This document shows, piece after piece, positions 40,423-51,357 of a DNA stretch of 64,000 nt (within the stretch, counting starts at the first letter, position 1; each line of letters starts with the position of its first letter). The DNA lies in NCBI RefSeq assembly GCF_016808095.1, contig NC_068971.1:34643631-34707630 (forward strand). The letters are read 5' to 3'. The position numbers were made by a program, and so were the translations under genes. Below the pieces are notes generated by a model, which searched no databases, was not told where the DNA came from, and saw only the letters and a program-made list of their open reading frames with translations. Source of the DNA: Vigna angularis (Eukaryota > Streptophyta > Magnoliopsida > Fabales > Fabaceae).

Positions 40423-42833
40423 CAGTAAAGAAATGATGCAAATGCATAGGCTATACACTAAAGAGATGGAATTTCATTTAGTTAGGAAGTAACACATTTT
40501 CAAACCAGATACAACCAAGAATGGGGGAAAACTAGAAGGTAGTAAGAAGTGTTGGTTCGATAGAGGAATCATTAGATACTTGTAGGCTTTAGAAAGGAGC
40601 CCATTCTTGGGGAGGTAGACCATCTTCTTGGTTATTAGAGTGGAGAAACAAATGCAGCTTCATCTTAGCAAAAATGAGGGGAGACAAGAAAGATCGGGAA
40701 TTTCTCCTTGATAAAACAGATGCGAAGACATGATGAGTACCAAGACTTGAAAATGATATGGACCCACTTATGAAACCTCTTGTACCACGAAAGCATGATG
40801 GGTGACCACCCTAGATCTATGGGTATATTGGACATATATGTCTGATTGTCTTTGAGACTGTTGGTGTAAGACTAGAGACCAATATTTTATTTTGACCAGA
40901 TTTGCTTATTTTTGTATCTTGCTTTTTATTCAATACTTATATGTTGCATTTCTTTGATTATGTGTTTCTTTAAATATGATAAAGTCCTTAACTGAAAATT
41001 CAATATTTTACTTGGTACTTTGTTGGCTATGGTTATACATTTCAGATAAGAGGGATGCATACATTGATTAGGGACCGAGACATATCAAAGCATGATTTCG
41101 TGTTTTACTCAGATCGTCTTATACGCCTGGTACTGTATGATTTATAGCTCTGCTGAATTTCTTTCCTCCATGGGTTTTTAGTACTTAGTTCGTGAGATTT
41201 GGTTATCAGGTTGTTGAGCATGGTCTAGGTCATCTGCCTTTCACCGAAAAGCAAGTGGTTACTCCCACAGGTAATCATCATATGTCAATGTTCTCAGTTT
41301 TTTCAGTTTTTATGTTCAGTATAACTCTTGTTTTTTGGGGAATAAGATTTATGCTTTGTGAATTGCGACATGTATGGTAAAGAAGTAGCAGATCACCTTT
41401 CGTTCACTAATGGAGGTTTATCTTGACTACCATAATTAACTGAAGTGAGGTTCGTATTGCAGGATCTGTCTATACTGGTGTTGATTTCTGCAAAAAGTTG
41501 TGTGGTGTTTCAATTGTACGAAGGTGAGCATTGAATCAGGTATTAATTTTGGCAAGTGAAGTGTAAATGACAGTATTTTTAGCAATGCAATGATGGAACT
41601 AAGTACAGTTCCCTTGTTTGATTAGATTAATGGTCTCAATTTTCATATGGTTGTGTATATAGTTCAGCAAACATTGAGACTCTAGTAGTACTAAAACTGG
41701 AGTTATTCACTTCAAGACTCTGTTCCTGGACTTATTGTTCTACATTGTTTTTGGATTATAGTGGTGAGAGCATGGAAAATGCACTTCGTGCATGTTGTAA
41801 AGGCATTAAAATTGGTAAAATTCTGATTCACCGGGATGGAGACAACGGAAAACAGGTAAATGAATTATTTGGAATTAGACATAGATGTATACGTTCTTTA
41901 CTGATGTTGGTTTTCAATGGTAAACCCTTTGCTTCTCTGAGCAGCTTATATATGAAAAGCTTCCCAAGGATATTTCAGAACGGCATGTTTTGCTTCTTGA
42001 CCCGGTCCTGGCCACAGGTTAAGACTTGGAATCTTCTCCCGCCATTTGTTTTTCCATTTTATATTTCAAAAGCCATTTTTTCTTCAAATTCGTAGGGGCA
42101 GCAGTTAATGCTCAGGATTTTATTTGCATTCTTTGAATTGTTGGGAAGAAATCGTGTTAATGTGTTGATAGAATAGTTAAGTTGTACATTATGTTACGGT
42201 ATGGATGGTATCTGTTAATATGGTAATACTATTTTGTTGGGAATCAGGGATATGGTAATGATGATATAAATAAATATAATTGACTTTGTTGTAGAAGAGA
42301 CGTAATTGTATTTTGCTAGATACTGCATGAGGAACCCGTGAAAGTTCTGACCTACTAAATTGCTTCTTAACTACTATTTTGGGATGGCCCACTTGTACTA
42401 GTCTAGCAGTCCACTGATGATTTTCTTAAGACCTTCTCTTGTACTGTTAATATCTTCTGTGTTCGTTGTTGATAAATAGATCATCAATAACTTCCATTTT
42501 TAGGTAACTCTGCCAACCAAGCAATTGAATTACTCATTCAGAAAGGAGTACCAGAAAACCACATTATATTCCTGAACCTCATTTCTGTGAGTTAATTCCG
42601 ATGCCTTTATTGCTGATATAATGTTATTTGATTATCATTTCACACTGTTTACATACACGGATCTTATGGGCCTTTTTTGCATACAGGCTCCTGAGGGAAT
42701 CCATTGCGTGTGTAAAAGGTTTCCGTCATTGAAGATTGTAACATCTGAGATTGATGTTGAACTGAATGAAGAGTACCGTGTTATCCCAGGATTAGGTGAA
42801 TTTGGTGATCGCTACTTTGGCACCGATGATTGA
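37158..42833 (+). CDS. UKL1: Uridine kinase/uracil phosphoribosyltransferase-like protein (UKL1/UKL2 type)
   Basis: Pyrimidine-salvage protein: an N-terminal uridine kinase (uridine to UMP) fused to a UPRT-like domain. Exons: 37158-37323, 37410-37501, 38257-38326, 38410-38528, 38609-38705, 39461-39540, 39726-39920, 41046-41129, 41210-41270, 41463-41523, 41762-41855, 41945-42017, 42504-42586, 42687-42833. 1422 nt gives 473 aa, close to Arabidopsis UKLs. The start [17 protein letters not shown] matches the family. Walker A is [12 protein letters not shown] (56-67, K65); later come [17 protein letters not shown] and [15 protein letters not shown]. The UPRT part has the PRPP-loop-like DPVLATG (392-398) and the family C-terminus [19 protein letters not shown] activity of plant UKLs is doubtful (known for the family). 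Intron 2 starts GC, not GT; an in-frame upstream ATG is unlikely to be used. It could be UKL2 rather than UKL1. Confidence 0.93.
37881..38101. mobile_element. Stowaway-like MITE in UKL intron 2
   Basis: The left end 'cttcctccgttccgaaac', preceded by TA, is the inverse of 'gtttggaatggaatgtg' at the right end, allowing a few mismatches. The Stowaway (Tc1/Mariner) family has CTCCCTCCGTTC ends and TA duplications. It is about 220 bp and non-coding. The right TA is not clear. Confidence 0.5.
40337..40418. repeat. (TA)n microsatellite, about 40 units
   Basis: About 80 bp of uninterrupted TA repeats in UKL intron 7 (39921-41045). The rest of this intron shows nothing recognised. Confidence 0.97.
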
Positions 42834-44199
42834 TCCTGCAGCATGACCAAAGGTGGAGACACCTTTTCAGTAGCAGCTGCCTTGATTAAGAATTCGAAAA
42901 GCAGCTCGCTACATTGTATTGAGATGCTAAAGATTCATCAAAACCAGCTTTATTGTGATCTGAGGCAGCCAGATTAACACCAATGCAAACCTACATTGAC
43001 GTTGATATACAAGAATGGTTTTCATATTATTAAATGTAGATATCAGTCTTAGCAAGATGATGTCACCAAACACAAATTGCTTTGCACAATTCTGTCAATC
43101 TTGATCTGCAATTAATTATGTGGAAAAATATTCCCTAGTGATCGGTACAATCTATATAACAACCAGATCAATCATCGATATATGTAAATTGTGTGTTACT
43201 ATATTTCGTACATATATATCTGGTACGTAGAAAATGAACTTAATTTAATATTAATATGGCTTAAATAATTTGTCACTGTTATTTAATTTAGACCGACAAA
43301 TATAACAACAGAAAAGTTTATTATCACTAAAAAAAATTCTCAAATAGCACATGATTTTATATTACTATTTAAACAAAATAACTAAAACTGAGTTGTCTAA
43401 TAGGTGAACTGTAGTTTGAGTCCTCGAAACCTTTTCAAGCTACTCTCATGCATATAAGACTTAGTTTTTGTATTTTGGAACCTAAGCCTCTTATGTATAA
43501 GATAACATCCTTTTATAGCTGTCCCGAGAGGCTCTTGTGGGTTGTGTGCTTAGGGAGATCTTGTAACAAAGCATTTTAGAAGGTCATGATCTTATGCAGA
43601 CATCTTCTACTATAAAGTGTGAGGAGATTTGTTGCTCGTTTTTCTTACTCTATTGTGCTTCTCCTTCAACTAACAACACCAAATTGAACATGTGCTCTTT
43701 GTGTTAGTATTTTCTTGGATAATGTCCTTGGTCAAATATCACATACATTAACGGTGGTACATCATAGAGATGCATCTTATGCTACAAATTTGTGAATGGT
43801 GTCTAACTTACTTGACTTGTGTTTGAAAATTTGTTTTCGATCATCACTTGTGTAAAACTATGTTGTTCTTTTGTTCATTGACCGTTGTAACATGCATTTG
43901 TTTCTTAGGAGAGACTCAATTGCATCCTTGTTCTCAGTATAATTTTACTTGTGTTAGCACTTATGGTTATATGTGTCTAATCTTCAACTACATCTTGTAC
44001 TCATTTTTCTCTTCTACGCTTGTTGTTTTTGTAAGTACAAAGTATTTTATTGTGTTTAGTAATACTCGTGTCTTATACTATACTCATGTGTTATTTTAGA
44101 GTGCATTTTGTCCATATAAGGTTGTGTTTGATGATTGGATACATGTTCAAATTTTGAGAAAAAATTATCTAACCTTTTTTTGTTGTGACTTTTCTAAGC
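42834..44199. other. UKL 3' UTR and AT-rich spacer
   Basis: About 400 bp following the UKL stop probably holds its 3' UTR. The remainder is AT-rich with only short frames and no recognised gene or repeat. Confidence 0.45.
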
Positions 44200-46445
44200 T
44201 TAATGTACAAGAAGAGGTCAAGGACACCTCGGCCTAAACGTTATAAGTCTAAAAGACTAGTATGCTGGAAGAGGTCAAAGGCACCTTGACATGTACATAA
44301 AGAGGTCGATGACAGCTTAGCCTAAAGAAGGTTGAAGAAGTCTCGCCTTACACCAAAGGCTTAGTACATATCACAAATTTGTACTATAACCCTACAATAT
44401 GGATCCATATAAACAATAGGACAGATCATGGAAAGATTGGAGATAAGTTAGAGAATCCTAAAACAAAGGTAATCCTATGAATCCTAAGCCAATGAACAAG
44501 GCTCATTCAGGTAGAATCATTTTTTACAACCTTATTATTATACAATTAGCAATTGACTTGAGTGTTGAAGTATCTTTGCAGGCTCCCTGCCAAGGTCATC
44601 TCACCCTTATTGAAAGAGAACACATCTACTTGAAAAGTCAGAAGTAGAGTGGACACATGAGCTTCTTGGTATGCTTTGGCCTAGCAAGAAGAATTGTGTA
44701 CTTCTAAGTACATCTCAACCTAGTAAGAATATTTGGTGCCCGCCATAGGATCGAGTTGTATCTTCAAGCACGGTGTCCACAAGAAACATGACAAGCAATG
44801 GATGTAATAATGATGTGAACAAAGGACCAAACGCTATGGCGATGAGTTGAGGAAACGAAGTGTCGAAGACACCAAGGCAATAAGGGCATTGAAGAGGATA
44901 TTGGGGGATGAGGAAGAAGAGGGAGGATGACAACCTCGAACTCACTCTAAAACAATCGAGCAAGGAACAAACCAATGTACAATTGGCACAACTAACACAT
45001 CCATAATGCTCCTAAGCACAAGAAGACATCATGTCATATATGACATTATGGAGAAGCCTCTCCCCCCGAGATGGAAGGCATTCCACATGGAAAAATATGA
45101 TGACATTATTGACGCAAACAACCATATACATGCTTACCTTACCCAGCTTGGCTTGTATTCCACTAAAGACGCAGTTTTGTGCAAAGTTTTCCCCACTTCC
45201 CTTAAAGGCACAACCTTCACTTAGTTTATCAAGCTCCCCCTATTCTTTATAGATTGCTACGACATTTTAGCCTCCTACTTTAGGACTTAGTTCACCACAA
45301 GCAAACCACATCATCTCTCATCCATAACTCTTATTAACATAGACTAAGAAAAGGGAGGGTCGCTGTGAGCATTCATGGAACGCTTCGGCAAAGTAGCACT
45401 CAACATCCCTTTCTCTTTATTCCTTTTTATCTTCTTTTATTTCATCTTTATCTTTTTGGTTAAAATAACATCTTTCACTTAATCTATAAAACCACCAAGA
45501 TTTTCTCTCTTATTTTATCTTAACTTCATTTTAAAATACCACCAACCACAAAATCTTTCTAAAACCCACATAGCTTTCATTTTCTTCTGATTTTATTTTC
45601 AGCACCATTTAATGAAGGTAAAAAGACCATTTTGACCTTGAGCTCAAAAATACAAATAAAACAAAAGTTTCCATTAACTCTTTTTCTTTTTAGAATTGAA
45701 CACACATTCATTCAATCCTAAACGACCCTTCTATCAAAAGGCGAAAACATCACATTAGTAATATCACACACACCCAAATCATCAAAATAACAACATATCA
45801 ATCATGTGTTTCACTTAATCAACCATAACATTAATTAATTAACATAGAAATTATAATTCTAAAAAGAAACACTTAAACATTAAACATCAATTACCAACCA
45901 ATAATCCCCAAGTCTCACAACCACATTATTTTCTAATACCACAATTTTCTCGAGTCTTACACCTCGGCTTAAGGAAGGTTGAAGAAGTCAAGCCCTACAC
46001 CAAAGGTTCAGTATGGATCACATATTCGTACCATAACCCTGAAGTACGGATCCACATAAACAATATGACAGATCATAGAAATATTAAGGATAATTAAGTA
46101 AGTTAGGAAACCCTAAAAGAAGGTAGTCTTAGGAAGCCTAGATCCAATGGACAAGACCCTCTAGGTACTATTTATACCCACTAATCACGAGGTATGTCAC
46201 TATAATCATTTATTGCAACCTTATTCTTTTACTACTAGTCATTGATAAGTGTCGAAGTATCTTTGTAGGCTCTCATGTTGATGTCATCTCACCCTTATTG
46301 GAAGAGAACACATTCAACATCTGCAATAGAGGATGAATCAACTTGAAGAGTGAGAAGTAGAGTGGACATGTAAGCTTCCTAGTACGTCTTGATCTAGCAT
46401 GAAGACTTGTGTACTTCTAGGTACATCTCGGCCTAACAATAACAC
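44200..46445 (+). mobile_element. Ty3/gypsy Tat-like deletion derivative (LTR - gag - LTR)
   Basis: A diverged direct repeat of about 430-480 bp lies at about 44290-44731 and 45958-46436. Directly inside the left copy is TGGTGCCCGCCATAGG (44734-44749), a variant of the TGGCGCC-type PBS of Tat/Ogre-like elements (from memory). Downstream is Gag: PLPPRWKAFHMEKYDD, LCKVFPTSLKGTTF (about 45055-45222), then frame-broken pieces to FGKVALNI (about 45410). Pol is absent. 45430-45957 is AT-rich and unrecognised. The outer start of the left LTR and any target duplication were not resolved. Confidence 0.65.
44995..45420 (+). pseudogene. Gag (retrotransposon capsid-like) remnant of the Tat-like derivative
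   Basis: Plus-strand reading resembles plant Ty3 Gag: KPLPPRWKAFHMEKYDD, HAYLTQLGLYSTKDAVLCKV, FPTSLKGTT, a stop where the family has a tryptophan-containing stretch, then KPHHLSSITL and ERFGKVALNI. No zinc knuckle, protease or RT follows. Confidence 0.7.
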
Positions 46446-47305
46446 TTAAGATATTATAATCATGGACAACTTGTATTTGAAATATTGTGTTAGAAAAAGA
46501 GGTAGGCTTTGTTTAAACCAATAGGGTGTGAATTTGTTTTAAAACTTTTTTCGAATTTAAAAACTCTAAATGCACTTTTCTTGAAACTTATGAATACAAG
46601 ATTTAGAATAACAATAAAATATGATAAAGATAGAAAAAACACACACACACACATTTATACCAGTTCAAATCATCATTTATTCTACATCTAGTCTCAAGTT
46701 TTCCTTCATGAAAAATAGGTTCCACTAAATAACACAAAGTTTGTACAATGCAAACAATAAATAATTTAAGCATTCTAGAGAATATCAACCTCAATCTCAC
46801 ACTGGATACTCAAGAGAATATTTTTCATATTCATCCTTAACTCCCTTCAAAAGGATGTTGGTCTTATCCACTCTTTGACTATCCAAAAAGATATTTAGCC
46901 TTATCAACTCTATTCATAACAACTTACAAAATACATTATGGAAACACTCATTAGATTACAAAACAAAAAGAATCCTAGAAACAATCCAAAAAAGACAACA
47001 GAAAAAAATTACCACAACATAAGCACTTTAAAACTTAACCACAACAAAACATAACACTTTTAAAATCTTTCAACTATTTTGAGCACTTTAGAATTGTGTT
47101 TTTTATCTCAAAAAACAATTGTATGTCATTTTGATTAATTTCCAAAATGTTCTATTAACAATAACATTAATACTCCTTTTATAAAAAATTTGAAAACACA
47201 ATTCGTAAAACAAATGTTCACGCATATAATTGATTATGTTAGATATCCTAACTGAAAAACAACTGCAATACTCTTAGATATAATTAATTATATGTATATC
47301 TGACA
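46446..47305. other. AT-rich spacer, nothing recognised
   Basis: No convincing gene or mobile element; a short (CA)n tract is near 46639-46652. Similarity to the LARD-like LTR begins abruptly at about 47306. Confidence 0.5.
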
Positions 47306-48508
47306 ATGTTAGTTTGGACGCTCGGTCTTGATGATCGACCTGGATGGACGACCTTGGAGGACCGTTCGGTCTATGTAAACTCGGGCAACGTTAGTTCGGA
47401 CGCTCGGTCATGATTGTGACCTGGGTGGGCGACATTGGGTTAACCGCTCGCTCGGTCTATGTGTCAGGAGGACTGGACGGTACATAAGCCCCCTAAGCCC
47501 GAGCATAATTTTATTATGCGAAGGGGTTTTGTAGATGACTTTCATGAAAAGGGACGAGATCCCTGGTTTTCTTTCTTTTCTAAGTCCTTTCTGCTCGTTG
47601 GTGAGTGGACGGAATACAAATAGTCATGCTTGTTGAGGCTATTCGAGGCTGAGAATTCAGACCGAGAGGTTGAGGCCCTTGGAGGCCAAGACGAGAGGCC
47701 AATAAGTGGTCGAGAGGTCGACTCCTTTGGAGGCTGAATGGGTGAGGCCTTCGGAGGCCGAGAGGTGGAGGCCTTTGGAGGCCAAGTCGAGGCCTTTGGA
47801 GGCCACGGAGGCTGAACGGTTGATAGTGTACCTGGGGGTCAAGATATGATCGAACGGGAGGCCGAGAAATTGAGGCCTTTAGAGCCCGAATCCCTGAGTC
47901 CAGTTTTGGCCGAACGGTGGGGCCTTCGGGAACTCGAGAAGTAGAGGCCTTTGGAAGCCGATTGGTTGAGTCGTCAAACGATGGAGAGGCCGATCGTTCG
48001 GCCGAGACCCTGTTAGGCCAGATTTGAACGTGTCTGGTTATTACAGGCCAAAAAACTGAGGCCTTTGGAGGCCGAGTTCTTAAGGGATTATTTGGCCGAA
48101 CGGTGCGAGCCATTGGAAGCCGAACGGTTGAGGTCGAATGGCCGATCGTTCGAGGATGGGCAACCGGATTAATGCTGCCCAATTTGGCTAAGTTACAATG
48201 AGGCCATGGACGACTTTGAAGTCGAAGATTAGAGTAAGGCCGGACGGTGGGACCATGGACGGCTGGGCGGTTTAGTCCGTTGGATAACGAACGACTGAGG
48301 CCGAACGGTTGAGGCCTCTAGAGGCTCTGCTGATACTGAACAGCTAAGGCCTTAGTAGGCCACGTCGAGACCGAACGGTTGGGGCCCCGGGAGGCCGGGA
48401 GGTAGAGGCCGCGGAGGCCAAGAGATTGAGGCCAGGAGGCCGATCGGTTATGGACCTTTGGAACGCCCCGGCCTGGTGACATAGTGTTCCACGCATATAC
48501 TTGGGTTT

Positions 48509-48728
48509 GTGGTCACGCCGGACGGTAGTGGTTCTTCGGAAAGAACTCCTCGTTCACCGCCCGGGCCAAGCTGACAGTGGTTCTTCGGAAAGAACTCTCT
48601 GTTCATCAGCTTGGGCTTGTGGTCACGCCGGACGGCAGTGGTTCTTCGGAAAGAACTCCCCATTCACCGCCCGGGCCAAGCTGACAGTGGTTCTTCGGAA
48701 AGAACTCTCCGTTCATCAGCTTGGGCTT
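48509..48728. repeat. Two tandem 110-bp repeats inside the LARD-like element
   Basis: Units 48509-48618 and 48619-48728 differ at only a few positions. Each holds two copies of 'gtggttcttcggaaagaact', itself containing the palindrome TTCTTCGGAAAGAA-like arms. Confidence 0.92.
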
Positions 48729-50266
48729 GGTCTATGTTTGATGCCGGATGATGGAGGAGAGCTTGTTTTTGCTTTATGCAGTCGGGCAATCATTCCGAGT
48801 TACCTGTATTAGGAAGAAAATGTAATTGAATTTAAAGTTTAAAGAAAGTAGATGCTTATACCATGTAAGGTAGACCGGTCAGTTGAAGATGCTCGGATGA
48901 GAATGATTGTTCCTAGAGAACACTTCTGAGAATAACCGTCCGTGGCCCAGGAGAACTTCCTAGTAGACGTTAATGACTGTCGGTGGCCCATGAGTTCTTG
49001 AAGAACATCCTAGTAGACGAAATCTGTTTGGCCGAATGGTTGAACGCCTGAACACTTGACGCCATGAAGGTCGGACGAACGAGGCCTGATGGCCGAGTAC
49101 CTATGTGGTCGAAGGACCGAGCTCCTGTGAGGCTAGACGGCCGAGTATCTGAATGCTTGAGGCCACAGAAGGCCGAACAGTAGAGGCTGAGCGACCGAAT
49201 ACGTGTGAGGCCGAACGGCCGAAACGAATACATGGGAGGCCGAATGGCCGAATGTATGCGGGGCCAAATGGCTGAACGCCTTTGAGGCCAAATGGTTGAA
49301 CCTGGGGCCGAACGACCAAATATCTGATTAGTATGGCCGAACGGTAGATGCCTCTGGAGGCCGAGTCCCTGAGGCTAGAATTGGCCGACAAGTTGAAGCC
49401 TTTGGAGGCCGAATTGTGGGCTGAATACCAGCGAAGCTTGAAAATTTGGTGCCAAATTTGGCTAAGTGCCTACAAGGCCAGATTATGGAATTACCTAAGA
49501 CCAAGGTTGGGTAATGACCGAACGTACTAGGCCATTCACAAGCTTGGGCCTAATAACCGAACGTACTAGGCCGAGGAGGTCGAGCGAATAAGGCCCTTAT
49601 AGGCCGAATGCATGGGGCCTCTGGTCACCGAATGGTTAAAGAAGAGAGGTCGTGAAGCCGAATAGCCTTGGGCGAACGGCTGAGGCCTTAAGGTGTACAC
49701 GCCGAGGCCGAACGGCTTAGGCCTTAGGAGGCCCAGTTGAGATCGAACGTCCGGAGACCGAAGGGTGGATGCCGAACGGTTGATGCCACATTTGGTGAAG
49801 TACCATCAAGGGGCACGATCCCGAATAGCCGGCTCTGAGGTCGAACGACCGAGATTTCGGGGGCCGAATGACCGACAACTGAGGCGGTACGCCAAGTGGT
49901 TGAGGCCCACTGGTAGAACGATCGATGTCGAATGCTGGAAGCTGAGGCCGAATGGCCAACCTGCTGGCCCCACGGCCAAGCAGACAAATCCGAATGGAAA
50001 CCCATGAAAGCTGAGGCCTAACAATTAGACGAGCTAGGCGGGGGAGCCGAATTGTTGGGGAAACGAGGCCGCGAAGCCGAATGGTCTCGACCGAACGATT
50101 GAAGATACGCGGCCGAACGATGGAGACTAAGTTGTTGTGTTGATGAAGCCGAGTGCAAAGGGTTGAACGGTGGAAGTTGACGTTCTTTTGAGGTGTCGTT
50201 CATTGCTCATTGGTTCCCTGTGTTTACAATGGGGAATACCCACTCGGCCCCACGGTGGGCGCCAAA

Positions 50267-51357
50267 TGTTTCGACCGAATCTGGCGCGACCCTGTTAAAA
50301 CACTCAAGAGTTTGTCGAAGACCGGGCGGACGTTGCTGGCGCCAGAAGGAGGGCGGACGATTACTGGCAGTTTAGGACTGGCGGACGAACGATGAAGCTG
50401 CTATGGATCAGACTGACGCTTTCTCCCCAGCTGAAACAGATCGAGCGACTCTGGCGCTTCGGGGCACTAGAAGCTGACGAAAATCGGACGGTTACCTCTT
50501 GCTGAGGGCTGGACGCGCTGGGAAGGGCCGAACGGGCTTTCTCGTCTTCAAGACACTTGGTGATGGACGGACGCTGTTCCACGCTCTAGGTTGAAGGCCG
50601 GACGGGTTTCTCCCTATGCACTCCAGGTGGTCGTCCTCCTACTCCAAGCCGGGCGGTCGGGTACCTGTCAAAGACACTCTGACGCTCAAGTCAGTAATAT
50701 GACAGAGCGGTCTGTGATGCATGTATATTTTGCATCGTAAGGAATCTGTCCAGAAATCATACCTGGGACCTTTATTTATACTGATTGTAATGGGCTTTTA
50801 CCTTTCGTGGGCCTGAAAACGGCCCAATCATACCTTAATCTTCATTAAGGGCTTTAATGAGTCATTAGTATTTAACCGCGTAGTTGACATAGTGAGGGAC
50901 GGTCGTGACGATCGGTCAGCAGGGTGACCGGCCAAGGATGTCAACCTGGGTGGGAAGCCACTCGGTTCTGTCGATCGGTCACGATGGACACTCGGTTCTG
51001 TCGATCGGTCACGATGGACACTCGGTCTTGTCGGTCGACCTAGATGGACGTCCTTGGAGGGCCGCTCGTTCTATGTACGGTTTGGCCAATAGGTCAGTCC
51101 TAGCTTGGACGCTCGTTCTTGATGGTCAACCTGGATGGACGACATTGGAGGACCGTTCGGTCTATGTAAGCTCGGACAACATTAGTTTGGACGCTCGGTC
51201 TTGATGGTCGACCTGGATGGACGACCTTGGAGGACCGTTCGGTCTATGTAAGCTCGGGCAACGTTAGTTTGGACGCTCGGTCATGATTGTGACCTGGGTA
51301 GGTGGCATTGGGTTAACCGCTCGCTCGGTCTATGTGTCAGGAGGACCGGACGGTACA
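50267..51357 (-). repeat. 5' LTR of the LARD-like element with internal tandem repeats
   Basis: 1091 bp. It contains three 82-bp units (starting 51105, 51187, 51269) and two exact 30-bp units (50961-50990, 50991-51020) plus a degenerate third. The truncated left LTR keeps the last two 82-bp units (47314, 47396). Confidence 0.75.

Larger units (their letters stand above)
47306..51357 (-). mobile_element. GC-rich, non-coding LARD-like LTR element made largely of minisatellites
   Basis: The right (5') LTR is 50267-51357 (1091 bp; on the minus strand TGTACCGTCC...GAAACA). Beside it on the minus strand is the PBS TGGCGCCCACCGTGGGG (50248-50264). The left (3') LTR keeps only about 47306-47484. Next to it the minus strand has a polypurine tract (TTAGGGGGCTTA). 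The 2.8-kb interior is dense in variants of 'gaggccgaacggttgagg' and has no Gag or Pol; its frames (for example 47580-48182, minus) are low-complexity S/R/P/L. GC content and words are unlike the flanks. The PBS suggests Tat/Ogre parentage (inference). Confidence 0.72.

Noticed and set aside
44715..44975. 86-codon minus-strand frame
   Set aside because: Antisense to the leader and gag start of the Tat-like derivative; no motif.
47580..48182. 200-codon minus-strand frame considered as a novel protein
   Set aside because: Built from the repeated ggccgaacgg motif (S/R/P/L-rich); frames open in several phases because the repeat lacks stops.
48970..50582. Many overlapping 60-100-codon frames on both strands of the GC-rich element
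   Set aside because: Same repeat-derived low complexity; no start context or domain.
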